In this document: positions 35,445 to 43,545 of the stretch, in pieces | Position numbering within the stretch: the stretch's first letter is position 1 | Layout: every line of letters begins with the position of its first letter | The notes under the pieces: model-generated | Told to the model about the DNA's origin: nothing | Databases searched by the model: none | What the model saw: only the letters and a program-made list of their open reading frames with translations | DNA from: CAZONU01 sp965370045 | GTDB taxonomy: Bacteria > Planctomycetota > SZUA-567 > JAKLDR01 | Assembly (NCBI GenBank): GCA_965370045.1 | Contig: CBDUSI010000002.1 | Coordinates: 21,604-85,603, forward strand | Length of the DNA: 64,000 bases | Direction of reading: 5' to 3' | Translations under genes and position numbers: made by a program

Positions 35445-37163
35445 CTACTGGCGGAGGTCCCATCCGCGCCGCGGGGGCCTCCCCTTCTTGCCCCGGTTCC
35501 GCTTGTTGCGCACGGTAATGACTGCCTCGGCGGAACTCGAAAGCCCGCCGGCATCGGTCACGGTGACGCGCGCGGTGTAAACGCCCGCCTCGCTGTAGAG
35601 GTGCTCGACCTTCTTGCCACCCTCCGCGGTCGCCCCGTCGCCGAAGTCCCAGGCGTAGGAGAGCTTCCCGCCCTCGGGGTCCCGGGCCCGGGCGGTGAAG
35701 GTGACCACCAGCGGCGCCCAGCCCGTCTTCTTCCTGGCCCTGAGCCTCACCTTCGGCGGGAGGTTGGGCGCGGCGGCCTTCACCTCGATGAAGGCCTCGG
35801 CGACGGCGGTCGCCCCCCGGTCGTCGTAAACGGTCAACTCCACGAGGTAGGAGCCGGGCGCGGAGAAGGTGTGGGCGACCTCGAAGCCCTCGGCGACCTC
35901 TCCGTCGCCGAAGTCCCACTCTGCGCGGACCACTTCGCCGTCGGGGTCGGAGGCCTCGGCGCGCAGGCTCACTGCCAGCGGCGCGGGCCCCGCGACGGGA
36001 TCGGCCAGGATCGCGCAGATCGGCGGCTTGTTGAGGTGCGGCTGGGGTACCTCTCCGGTGGTGAGGGCCAGCAGCTTGCGGCCCGCGCCCACGTAGACCG
36101 TGCCCCCCGCGCCCACCGCCGGGGCGCTGGCGGTGGTGCCCTCGGCGGCGTACTCGGCCAGCAGCACGCCGTCAGCGGAGAACACCTGGGTCCCCGCGTA
36201 TATCTTGCCGGCCCAGTCTACCGCCGGGGAACTCTCCGGATGCATGGTCGGCGCCGCCCACCTGGCGGCCCCGTCGGTGCCTACCGCGTGCAGGCGGCCG
36301 TCGCCCGCGGTCAGGTAAACAACCCCGTCACCCATCGCCGGCGAGGAGTAGACCGGTCCGCCCAGGTCGCAGGTCCAGCGCACGCTGCCGGCCGGGTCCA
36401 GCGCGTAGAGCTTGCCGTCCGCGCAGCCCTGGTAGACGGTGCCATCAGGTCCGATGGAGCAACCCGCGCGGTCAGCCATGCCGCCGAGGTTCAGCGCCCA
36501 CTTGCGGGTGCCGTCGGGGTTGACCGCGTGCATGCGCCCGCTGATGTCCGCGGCGTAGAGCACCCCGTCCGCGGAGACGGCCGGCACCGCCGAGAAGACC
36601 TTGTAGTTGCCGTACTGCCAACTGCGGGTACCGTCGGGCTTCACGCAGAAGATGCCGCTGCCGTTGGAGCCGAAGTAGATGTTGCCCGCCGGACCGATAA
36701 GCGGCGCGTGCAGCGGGGAGGCGGTCACCGGGTGGAACCACTTGAGCGCGCCGTCCGCGTTCAGGGCGGTGAGGCCCTGTTGGGCCTCGGGCTGGCTGCC
36801 GTTGTTGTAGGCGGTCACGTACACGGTGCCGTCGGCGGCGATAGCTGGCGCGGCGTACTTGATGGTGCCCTTGGTGTCGTAGCTCCAGACCAGCTGGCCA
36901 GCGGCGTCCAGGCAGTAGAGCTTGCCGTCGGTGCTCCCGATGTAGACCCGCCCGCCGGCGCCCAGCACCGGGGAGGAGTACACGTTGCCGCCGGTCTCGA
37001 AGCTCCACTTGGCGGCGGAAACGTCGGCACCGATGTAGTCGGCCCGGCTGGTGCCCTGAGCGTCATGTCGGAACTGCGGCCAGGGAGCTTGTTCGCTCGC
37101 CGCCGCAGACCAGACAAGTGTCAGGGAAAAGAAGAGCGCGCAGGAGATGGCTTTTCTTGTCAT
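35445..37163 (-). CDS. Secreted PQQ-type beta-propeller protein with two PKD domains
   Basis: 572 aa from ATG 37163, with a signal peptide ending WSAAASE. About 35-395 is a PQQ-like (BamB-type) propeller with repeated blades of the form SSPVLGAGGRVYIGSTDGKLYCLDAAG and GTVYQGCADGKLYALDPAGS. Then two PKD modules, each with WDFGDG (EWDFGDGEVAEGFEVAHTF and AWDFGDGATAEGGKKVEHLY). The C-terminus is basic (KRNRGKKGRPPRRG). No quinone-ligating residues are identifiable, so the propeller is probably for binding rather than dehydrogenation. An in-frame start 42 bases upstream is possible. The TGACG cluster lies upstream and may control it. Confidence 0.8.
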   Translation of the reverse strand: MTRKAISCALFFSLTLVWSAAASEQAPWPQFRHDAQGTSRADYIGADVSAAKWSFETGGNVYSSPVLGAGGRVYIGSTDGKLYCLDAAGQLVWSYDTKGTIKYAAPAIAADGTVYVTAYNNGSQPEAQQGLTALNADGALKWFHPVTASPLHAPLIGPAGNIYFGSNGSGIFCVKPDGTRSWQYGNYKVFSAVPAVSADGVLYAADISGRMHAVNPDGTRKWALNLGGMADRAGCSIGPDGTVYQGCADGKLYALDPAGSVRWTCDLGGPVYSSPAMGDGVVYLTAGDGRLHAVGTDGAARWAAPTMHPESSPAVDWAGKIYAGTQVFSADGVLLAEYAAEGTTASAPAVGAGGTVYVGAGRKLLALTTGEVPQPHLNKPPICAILADPVAGPAPLAVSLRAEASDPDGEVVRAEWDFGDGEVAEGFEVAHTFSAPGSYLVELTVYDDRGATAVAEAFIEVKAAAPNLPPKVRLRARKKTGWAPLVVTFTARARDPEGGKLSYAWDFGDGATAEGGKKVEHLYSEAGVYTARVTVTDAGGLSSSAEAVITVRNKRNRGKKGRPPRRGWDLRQ

Positions 37164-37524
37164 GAGAACGCCCCCCGATCCCTCAGCGCGGTTGCTCAGC
37201 GTCATTTATCTAAGCAACAGATATGCCACGACTTACCGCTTTTCGGTCGCGCGTATGCCACGTTGTGCATAGCTTTACGCCTGACCGGTCCGATAACTAG
37301 TATGACGCATAACGTCACAGTGACGCTGAGCGGCTCGTTGATGACTATTACTGTCGCTCGCGAGGCAGTGAAAGGGGCCATTCCCAGCGCACTGTCATAT
37401 TCCATAATCTTGCGGGTGGAACTGTGACGCTGGTGCGCGGTTGTTGTGGCCGGTCCCAAGAAAAGCGAGATATCCGAGTAACCTTGCCGGGAACTACGCT
37501 ATAATGTGAGTGGAGGAGTTGCAC
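37164..37524. promoter_or_regulatory. Divergent control region with a TGACG half-site cluster
   Basis: 361 bases between divergent genes, AT-richer than average. TGACG or its complement occurs at 37200-37204, 37303-37307, 37313-37317, 37321-37325 and 37425-37429. Two pairs form inverted repeats: CGTCAC-A-GTGACG (37313-37325) and TGACG-N5-CGTCA (37303-37317). An 11-base perfect inverted repeat GCTCAGCGTCA/TGACGCTGAGC links 37194-37204 with 37321-37331. A TATAAT at 37500-37505 can serve as -10 for the plus-strand gene. The sites look like operators of an unknown regulator. Confidence 0.5.
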
Positions 37525-38880
37525 ATGGGTCGACATCTGCTGCGCCTGGCGACCGCCCTGACTCTGATATGTCTGCTTGCCGCCGGCGCTCTCGGCGACG
37601 AGCTGGTCCTCAAAAGCGGGACGCGTCATCAGGGCAAGGTCGTCGAGGACAAGGACGGAGTCATAAAGTTCCGGGTCAAGCTGCCCAGAGGCAGCGCGGT
37701 GATGAGCTTCCGCTACAAGCGGATCCGCTCGATCACCGTCGCGGGCAAGACCCGGCTGATCAAAGCTGGCGGGGTCTCCAAGCCCGCGCCAAAGCCCGAG
37801 CCGACGCCGGTCGCCAAGCCCGGCCCCAAACCCGAACCGAAAAGCGAACCCAAGGCTCCTCCCAGGCCGGCCGCTGATCCCAAGAAGTTGAACGGCCTGC
37901 CGGTGCGCACCTCCGCGGAGGTCGAGGCGCTGATAGCCAGGGCCGCCGCCGACCCCGGCTGGCTGGCCTCGACGAAGCTCAACTATCCGAAGTCGTTGCG
38001 CCTGAACTGGTCGCGGGCTCCGGGCAAGGGCTGGAAGCCCAACGTCAATATGGGCGCGCACATGATCAGCAACGTCTACCGCTCTCCCAAGAAGTGGAAG
38101 TACGGGGTCAAGCTGCTGCACCACACCCTGACCGTCAACAAAGGCAACGCCTCCGCGCTCAAGAAGAGCTACAACGAAATGGGCCGTCAGTACTCGGACT
38201 TCCTGGGCGACCCGGCGCGCGCGGCCTACTGGTGGCGCAAGGCCGGGGCTCAACCCTGGAAGCTGGCCGACTGCTACCGCCGGCTGGGCTCCCGGGAGAT
38301 GGCCATCGCCCAGATGCGCCGGGTGGGCGGGGGGCGAGTGCCCTGGGAGCGCGTGGTCCATCAGTGGGCCATGCTCGGGGACCTGGACGCGGCGCTGCGC
38401 CTGGCCGAGAGCCAGGCGCGCTCGCGGCCGGACCTGATGTACCGCGCCGCCGGCCGGGCCTGCTGTTTCGCCGGCAAGTTCAAGGAGGCCGCCGCCTACT
38501 TCGACAAGGTGGTGGCCTTGAAGAAGGGCAGTCGCGGATTGACGCGCAATAAGAACTTCGCCCGCGACGCGGCCGCGGCCATGAAGGCGCTGATCGGTTA
38601 CGCGCCCGGCAAACTCCGCGACGGGACCTACACAGGCTCGGGTAAGAGCTTTCGCGGGAACATCAAGGTTTCGATAACCGTCTCGGGCGGCAAGATCACA
38701 GCGGCGAAGGTGACCGGCAATCCCGACGACTGGTCGGGCCGGTCGACGTTCGAACTGCCCAAGCGCATCGTCGAGCAGAACGGGCTGGCCGGGGTGGACC
38801 TGGTCAGCCGGGCGACCTATAGCTCCGACGGGACCATGAACGGCGCGGCCAAGGCCATCGGCAAGGCCCTGAAGAAGTAG
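37525..38880 (+). CDS. Secreted TPR protein with C-terminal FMN-binding domain
   Basis: 451 aa from ATG 37525 with GGAGGAG upstream and a signal peptide ending GALGDE. A short beta domain (about 25-85, LVLKSGTRHQGKVVEDKDG) is followed by a Pro/Lys linker (KPEPTPVAKPGPKPEP), a TPR-like helical middle (about 180-355) and an FMN_bind domain (about 362-451): DGTYTGSG, KVSITVSGGKITAAKV and VDLVSRATYSSDGTMNGAA. In that family the SGAT-S/T motif receives covalent FMN; here it reads SRATYSS, so attachment is possible but altered. No ApbE flavin transferase is in the window. Confidence 0.8.
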   Translation: MGRHLLRLATALTLICLLAAGALGDELVLKSGTRHQGKVVEDKDGVIKFRVKLPRGSAVMSFRYKRIRSITVAGKTRLIKAGGVSKPAPKPEPTPVAKPGPKPEPKSEPKAPPRPAADPKKLNGLPVRTSAEVEALIARAAADPGWLASTKLNYPKSLRLNWSRAPGKGWKPNVNMGAHMISNVYRSPKKWKYGVKLLHHTLTVNKGNASALKKSYNEMGRQYSDFLGDPARAAYWWRKAGAQPWKLADCYRRLGSREMAIAQMRRVGGGRVPWERVVHQWAMLGDLDAALRLAESQARSRPDLMYRAAGRACCFAGKFKEAAAYFDKVVALKKGSRGLTRNKNFARDAAAAMKALIGYAPGKLRDGTYTGSGKSFRGNIKVSITVSGGKITAAKVTGNPDDWSGRSTFELPKRIVEQNGLAGVDLVSRATYSSDGTMNGAAKAIGKALKK

Positions 38881-38957
38881 CCGCGGCCGCGCGCGCGTAC
38901 CACCCGCCTTCCTCCATCCTCCTCGCCTCATAAGCGCGGTGCGGCGGTCCGACCGCG

Positions 38958-40274
38958 TCAGTCGCCGGCGATGCGCTCCCTGCGCCAGCCCCGCGTGTAG
39001 ACGATCACCGCCAGCGCCTCGGCGAAGAAGCCGCAGACCAGCACCGCCGCGGCCGAGGCGGAGGTCAGGTGTCCCATGGCCAGGAGGCCCCAGCAGCAGA
39101 GGTAGGCGGTCGCGTTGCGGGAGATGCCGCCCACGAACATGCCCGCGGTGCGGCGGTGGACCATGGCCAGGCCGTGGTAGTAGTTGCGCCAGGCTATCAC
39201 CAGGGGGACCGGGCAGAGCACCAGGAAGACGTGCCCGGCCATCTCCAGCACCGGGGGCTTCCACCCCAGCACATGGCCGATGAAGAGGGTCTTCAGCGGC
39301 GTGACCGCGGTCACCAGCATCAGGCCGGTCACCACCAGCACCACCCGGCGCATGAAGCGCCGCAGGCCGGCCAGGTTGCGGTGGCCGAAGGTGACGAACA
39401 CGTGCCTGAACTGGTTGGAGGTCATCTGGAAGAGCATGGACAGGTCGAAGCCCACGCGCAGCGCGGCCACCATCGGCTGGGGATCCTCCAGGCGGCCGGC
39501 GAAGGAGTAGATGATCGGCCGGGTAATCGAGAACATCACGCCGGTGAGCGCCACCGGCCAGAAGAAGGCCAGCGCCTTGCGGTAGGAGACCTCGTCCCCC
39601 TCGGAGTTGAGGGTGCGCACGTTCATCATCCGGCAGAGGTGCCAGGACCAGACCATCTGCACCGCCAGGGGCACCGCCTGGGCCGAGACCAGGGTGACCG
39701 CCGGGTTCCAGCCCAGGTGGAAGCCGACCAGCAGCACCCCCAGCATCAGGAGCACGTAGGCGACGTTCAGCATCGCGACGACCCCGGTGCGCTTGGCCTG
39801 CACCAGCAGGCCGGTGTAGAAGTGCCGCAGCCCGTTGAGCAGTATCAGCGGGGAGAGCAGGCGCAGGTACCTGACCACGTCGGCCAGCACCGGCCCCTCA
39901 ATGTCGAAGAGCGCGGCGAGCACCAGCGGCCCGGCCGGGGTGAAGCTCAGGACCAGGAGCGGCGCGGTCAGCGCCAGGCAGACCGCCACCGTGAAGCGCA
40001 GGCAGACCGCGCGCGAGCGCCCCGAGCGCCCCAGGACGTTGGTCATCTGGGGCACGAAGGCCAGCACGGCGTTGAATATCCAGTAGACGCTCGATGCGTA
40101 GGCGAAGACCACGATTTCGCGCACCGCCTGCGGGTAGCGCGCCAGCGTTGCGTTCTGCAACTGCCGGGCCACCACCATGGCCAGGCTCATCATCAGCAGC
40201 GGCCAGTAGAACCGCCAGTAGTCGCGCCCCGAGCTTTGCGGCTCGACGGGGCCTTCCCGGGTGTCGCTCTGCAC
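38958..40274 (-). CDS. ANKH-like MATE/MOP-superfamily membrane transporter
   Basis: 438 aa with about 12 hydrophobic helices in two similar halves. It resembles animal ANKH (progressive ankylosis protein) more than typical MATE or Wzx: YRKALAFFWPVALTGVMFSITRPI matches the human segment IRKMLSFWWPLAL...ISRPIVN, and PVPLVIAWRNYYHGLAMVHRR its FFPVPV...HLTGWL region. ANKH exports ATP/pyrophosphate or related anions. The bacterial substrate is unknown. The start is GTG at 40274 with GGGAGGAGGGG upstream. A weak TTGACC-16-TAGACC promoter lies at 40308-40335. Monocistronic and convergent with the FMN-binding protein gene. Confidence 0.7.
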   Translation of the reverse strand: MQSDTREGPVEPQSSGRDYWRFYWPLLMMSLAMVVARQLQNATLARYPQAVREIVVFAYASSVYWIFNAVLAFVPQMTNVLGRSGRSRAVCLRFTVAVCLALTAPLLVLSFTPAGPLVLAALFDIEGPVLADVVRYLRLLSPLILLNGLRHFYTGLLVQAKRTGVVAMLNVAYVLLMLGVLLVGFHLGWNPAVTLVSAQAVPLAVQMVWSWHLCRMMNVRTLNSEGDEVSYRKALAFFWPVALTGVMFSITRPIIYSFAGRLEDPQPMVAALRVGFDLSMLFQMTSNQFRHVFVTFGHRNLAGLRRFMRRVVLVVTGLMLVTAVTPLKTLFIGHVLGWKPPVLEMAGHVFLVLCPVPLVIAWRNYYHGLAMVHRRTAGMFVGGISRNATAYLCCWGLLAMGHLTSASAAAVLVCGFFAEALAVIVYTRGWRRERIAGD

Positions 40275-40374
40275 GTCGTTGATTGCCCCTCCTCCCTGAT
40301 ATGTCCTGGTCTAACCGCAGTCCGGCCAGGGTCAAGCGAGAAAGGGGCGGGAAGTCGCTCCGGACGGGGGTGGT

Positions 40375-40402
40375 TTGACGGCGGCGGCCGGCGCGCGACA
40401 AT
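40375..40402 (+). promoter_or_regulatory. Promoter for the cupin gene
   Basis: TTGACG (40375-40380) and GACAAT (40397-40402), spacer 16 bases, 34 bases before ATG 40437. Confidence 0.6.
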
Positions 40403-40436
40403 GGCGGCGAACGAAGGACCTGGAAGGAGATGAAAG

Positions 40437-40802
40437 ATGGCGGAATGTTCATGTTGTGGCGGCGGATCGAAGCTCCCCGTGGCCCAGGCCGTGGACCTGG
40501 CCGGACTGGTGGAGTACGCGGAGGGATCGATTGTCAGCCGCACGCTGGTGGACAACGACTCCGGGACGCTTACGCTCTTCGCCTTCGACGCGGGCCAGGG
40601 GCTCAGCGAGCACACCGCGCCCTTTGACGCCGTGGTCCAGATTGTCGACGGTCGGGCGGGTCTCACCATCGGCGGGAAGAGCATCGAGGCCGAAGCCGGT
40701 CAGATGGTGCTGATGCCCGCGGACGTGCCGCACGCGCTCAAGGCGTCCGAGCGTTTCAAGATGCTGCTCATCATGATCCGCGCGAAGTGCGCGGGGAAGT
40801 AG
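40437..40802 (+). CDS. Cupin-domain protein with N-terminal cysteine cluster
   Basis: 121 aa. After a MAECSCCGGGSK leader with three cysteines comes a single cupin barrel: GTLTLFAFDAGQGLSEHTA (motif 1, His), VVQIVDGRAGLTIGGKSIE, AGQMVLMPADVPHALKA (motif 2, His). Motif 1 carries one His rather than the common HxH pair, so the metal site may be reduced. Small cupins of this type bind metals or small ligands; reaction unknown. GAAGGAG lies before the ATG. It is a single-gene unit with its own promoter and terminator. Confidence 0.85.
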   Translation: MAECSCCGGGSKLPVAQAVDLAGLVEYAEGSIVSRTLVDNDSGTLTLFAFDAGQGLSEHTAPFDAVVQIVDGRAGLTIGGKSIEAEAGQMVLMPADVPHALKASERFKMLLIMIRAKCAGK

Positions 40803-40865
40803 GGGCTCCAGCGCGGGCTTCTGGAGACCGCTGGGCCACAGCAGGGAGAAGAACATAACGACGGA

Positions 40866-40904
40866 GCCCCGCGGCCGGAGCGGCTGCGGGGCGCTCTGCT
40901 TTTC
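40866..40904 (+). terminator. Intrinsic terminator after the cupin gene
   Basis: An 11-base stem (40866-40876 with 40882-40892, one G/U wobble), loop GGAGC, followed by GCTCTGC and TTTT at 40900-40903. Confidence 0.75.
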
Positions 40905-40927
40905 AGTTCCCGGCAGGGAAGGTTGTT

Positions 40928-41053
40928 TCAGTCGCGGCCCAGGCTGCTGTCCAGCAGCGCCGCGGTCCCCGGATACTGCTTCCTGATCTCATGGAGCTGT
41001 CTGAGGACCACCCTGAGAGCAATAACTATCCGCTTGAACCTCTCGCCGTCCAT
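40928..41053 (-). CDS. Small ORF, 41 aa, unassigned
   Basis: From ATG 41053 to TGA 40928 the minus strand encodes 41 aa beginning MDGERFKRIVIALRVVLRQL and ending LLDSSLGRD, probably one amphipathic helix. A strong GGGGGGAG site is placed about six bases before the ATG, which is the main reason to report it. It lies between the cupin terminator and the STAS gene, on the STAS gene's strand, 130-odd bases beyond its stop. No family is recognised; it could be a chance ORF. Confidence 0.45.
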   Translation of the reverse strand: MDGERFKRIVIALRVVLRQLHEIRKQYPGTAALLDSSLGRD

Positions 41054-41188
41054 TGACTCCCCCCCTGCTCAACGCCGTATCTCCATTTTATCGACTTGGG
41101 GTTCCGGGAACATGAGTCCATTTAGGAGATTCCGTCGGGGCCTTTCGGGAAATCCGGGAAGGGCGCTTACGCGGACGCGCGGGCCCGG

Positions 41189-41860
41189 CTACGAAGTGAT
41201 CGCCTTGACCGTGTCGCCGGAGATCATGCGGATGAGCCGGGCGGTCTTCTCGTCGGTCATGACGATCAACTGCAGACCCGCTTCCGACGCCTCGGCGTTC
41301 AGCCTGACCAGCTCGCCGATGATCAGGCTGGCCATGTTGCGGACCTCGCGGAGGTCCGCGAACAGTCTGGGCTGGCCGGTCTCCAGCAGGCGCCGGCAGG
41401 CGGCCTCGAAGGCGGGACGCTCCGGGGTGTAGAGGTTGTAGCAGCGCACCTTCAAGGTGGCCGAGCCACGCTCCGCGGACGTGGACACTTCGAAGCGTTC
41501 GTCCTGGGGCTCTTCGCTGGCTCTGATCGCGACGGCTACTTGGCTGTCGCCGACCGGCGCGCGCTTCTTCATGGGTTTGGGCTCGGGGGGCAGGTCTTCC
41601 GCGACGGGCTCGGTTACGCCCTCGGTGGCCGCGGCGCGTTTGTCCAGGGCCGCCTGGACGGCCCGGGCCTTCTGCTCGTCGATATGCCCCCTGGCAATCA
41701 GCAGGCTGGCCAGTGAGTGCCGGGGCCTGCCCGCCACTATCTCGGCGGAGAGCATCCGGCTGCATTCCACGACGTCATTGAGGCTCAGGAACTCGTTGAA
41801 AAGGGCCATCCGGGCGAAGAGGTCGTCCTCCGGAGTGAGCGCGCTGCCTTCGGCCGTCAC
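41189..41860 (-). CDS. STAS (anti-anti-sigma-like) domain protein
   Basis: 223 aa from GTG 41860, with AGGAGGAA upstream. About 13-70 is a helical domain (FARMALFNEFLSLNDVVECSRML and SLASLLIARGHIDEQKARAVQAAL) seen beside signalling modules in planctomycete-type genomes. A Pro/Glu linker follows. About 130-220 is a STAS-like fold: TLKVRCYNLYT, RLFADLREVRNMASLIIGELVRL and AGLQLIVMTDEKTARLIRMI. The phosphorylatable Ser of SpoIIAA would be at the MASLIIG turn, where a Ser is present. Suggested role is in a partner-switching regulatory pathway; no kinase or sigma factor lies beside it. Confidence 0.72.
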   Translation of the reverse strand: MTAEGSALTPEDDLFARMALFNEFLSLNDVVECSRMLSAEIVAGRPRHSLASLLIARGHIDEQKARAVQAALDKRAAATEGVTEPVAEDLPPEPKPMKKRAPVGDSQVAVAIRASEEPQDERFEVSTSAERGSATLKVRCYNLYTPERPAFEAACRRLLETGQPRLFADLREVRNMASLIIGELVRLNAEASEAGLQLIVMTDEKTARLIRMISGDTVKAITS

Positions 41861-41891
41861 GATACGTTTCCTCCTGGCGTCACTGGCGTGT

Positions 41892-41919
41892 ATTGTCCCG
41901 ACGCGGCTCCCGAACGCAA
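41892..41919 (-). promoter_or_regulatory. Possible promoter of the STAS gene
   Basis: Minus-strand TTGCGT (41919-41914) and GACAAT (41897-41892) with a 16-base spacer, about 30 bases before the GTG start. Confidence 0.4.
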
Positions 41920-41954
41920 GGGCAGCCCGGGTGTCATGCAGCGCGCAATCCCCT

Positions 41955-42926
41955 TTACTGCTGCAAGTCGAGCAACTGCCCGGCGGCCTCGGCCAGCCGC
42001 GCGGGAGTGAGGTCTTCCATACCCACCGGCGCGACGGGCCCCAGCGGGGCCCACAGCTCCGGGTCGGTGGGTCCGAAGACCGCCAGACCCTCGGCCCCGG
42101 CCCAGGCGGCCAGGTGGCTCAGGCCCGAGTCGTTGCCGAGGTAGAGGTCGCAGGCCGCGAACAGCGCGGCCAGATCCGGAATCGACCAGCACTCGGAAAT
42201 CGTGCAGTCAACGTCGCGAAAGGCCGCGCGCACTTCGGGCCTCTCTATCTCCGCGGGGCCCAGCACCAGTTTGACGTGCGTTTCGCTCTCGGCGGCCAGC
42301 AGTTGACAGGCTTTCGCGAAGCGCGCCGCCGGCCAGCATTTCTCCACCGACCCCGAGCCGGGGGCCACCGCGACGCGCCGGCCGGGCCGCGCGGCCCAGG
42401 CGGCGGCGTCACCAGCCACGTTCAGGGGCGGCAGGGGCGGGGACTCCGGGCGGCTGAAGTCACCCGCGGCGGGGGCCCTCACCCCGGAGAGTTCCAGGGG
42501 CTCGGCTTCCAGGTCGATGTCCAGGGCTTCCGCGGTGCGCGCCAGGAGCTGCTCGGCAACGTGCCCCGCGCCGGGCTCCGGCCAGGTGTCGACTGAAGCC
42601 GTGGTCGGCACGCCCGCCTTTCCGGCGCGCTCGGCGATCTCACCGCCGCCGCCGGCCCCGAAGGCCACCAGCGCGGCGACGTCTTCGAAGAGGCCGTCCC
42701 GCTCCATGGCGTCGACGAACAGGGCGGCCAGCTCCGGCGACTCGTAGGGCCGGGTCTCGCGGAACAGGCCGGAGAGCCGGCCCACCCGGCAGCCCGGCGG
42801 GGAGGCCGCCAGGGCGAGGGAGAGGTCCTCGAACTCGCGGCGGATCAGCGCGAAGGCCGGCAGGGAGACGATCGCATCGCCCAGCGCGCCGGGGCGCAGT
42901 ACCAGGCACCGGGTCCGGCCGTTCAT
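41955..42926 (-). CDS. Glycosyltransferase family 9 (heptosyltransferase-like)
   Basis: 323 aa GT-B enzyme. N-terminal LVLRPGALGDAIVSLPAFALIR carries the GD(A/V)I...P acceptor-side motif. The C-terminal domain has VAVAPGSGSVEKCWPAARFA, ACDLYLGNDSGLSHLAAWAG and AVFGPTDPELWAPLGP, the nucleotide-sugar pocket of GT9 (WaaC/WaaF) enzymes. It probably adds a heptose or related sugar to lipopolysaccharide core, at the inner membrane face. The start follows the ruvA stop without gap, so they are co-transcribed. Confidence 0.9.
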   Translation of the reverse strand: MNGRTRCLVLRPGALGDAIVSLPAFALIRREFEDLSLALAASPPGCRVGRLSGLFRETRPYESPELAALFVDAMERDGLFEDVAALVAFGAGGGGEIAERAGKAGVPTTASVDTWPEPGAGHVAEQLLARTAEALDIDLEAEPLELSGVRAPAAGDFSRPESPPLPPLNVAGDAAAWAARPGRRVAVAPGSGSVEKCWPAARFAKACQLLAAESETHVKLVLGPAEIERPEVRAAFRDVDCTISECWSIPDLAALFAACDLYLGNDSGLSHLAAWAGAEGLAVFGPTDPELWAPLGPVAPVGMEDLTPARLAEAAGQLLDLQQ

Positions 42927-43523
42927 CTACCTGGTGTGGGTCAGCGCCCGGCGGATGATCTCGCCGGCCTCGGTGCCGGCGCCCAGTTCGCCGAGGGCGC
43001 GCCCTGCGGCGGCCTCGGCCTCGGGGCGCTTGTAGCCCAGGGCCACCAGCGCGTCGACGGCGTCCTCAGCGGCCTCGGTGGGCAGCCTCCGCGCGGCGGC
43101 GTCGGAGCCGGGGGCGCCGAATTCCTCGACCTTGCCGCGGAGCTCCAGGGCGATGCGATCGGCCTTCTTGGTGCCCAGGCCCTTCACCCGTTTGAGAGCG
43201 GCGACGTTGCTGGTCCTGACCGCCTCGGCCAGCTCCGCGGGGCGCATGGCCGAGAGCACGGACAGCGCCAGGTTGGCACCCACGCCGTTCACGGAGATGA
43301 GCGCGCCGAAGACCTCGCGCTCGGCGGCGTCGGCGAAGCCGACCAGTTCCTGGGCGTCCTCGCGGACCAGTAACCGGGCCAGCAGCCGGCACTCGGCGCC
43401 GGGCTCGGGGAGCTTTTCGAAGGTGGCCAGCGAGATGCGCAGGAAGTAGCCCACGCCGCCGGCCTCGATGACCGCGCCGGCCGGCGTTTTCCTGACCAGT
43501 TTACCGCGGACGTGATCGAACAC
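42927..43523 (-). CDS. ruvA: Holliday junction branch-migration protein RuvA
   Basis: 198 aa from GTG 43523 (MFDHVRGKLVRKTP), which aligns with the normal RuvA start; a longer in-frame reading would run back into the upstream gene. Domain I is the OB-fold with VIEAGGVGYFLRIS; domain II holds helix-hairpin-helix motifs (FGALISVNGVGANLALSVL and AALKRVKGLGTKKADRIALEL); domain III (DAVDALVALGYKRPEAEAA) binds RuvB. It targets RuvB to four-way junctions. ruvB and ruvC are not in the window. Confidence 0.95.
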   Translation of the reverse strand: MFDHVRGKLVRKTPAGAVIEAGGVGYFLRISLATFEKLPEPGAECRLLARLLVREDAQELVGFADAAEREVFGALISVNGVGANLALSVLSAMRPAELAEAVRTSNVAALKRVKGLGTKKADRIALELRGKVEEFGAPGSDAAARRLPTEAAEDAVDALVALGYKRPEAEAAAGRALGELGAGTEAGEIIRRALTHTR

Positions 43524-43545
43524 GGTGCTTCCCGACGGAGCCGCG

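Noticed and set aside
37484..37505. TTGCCG and TATAAT read as a promoter pair
   Set aside because: The spacer is only 10 bases; I kept only TATAAT as a -10.
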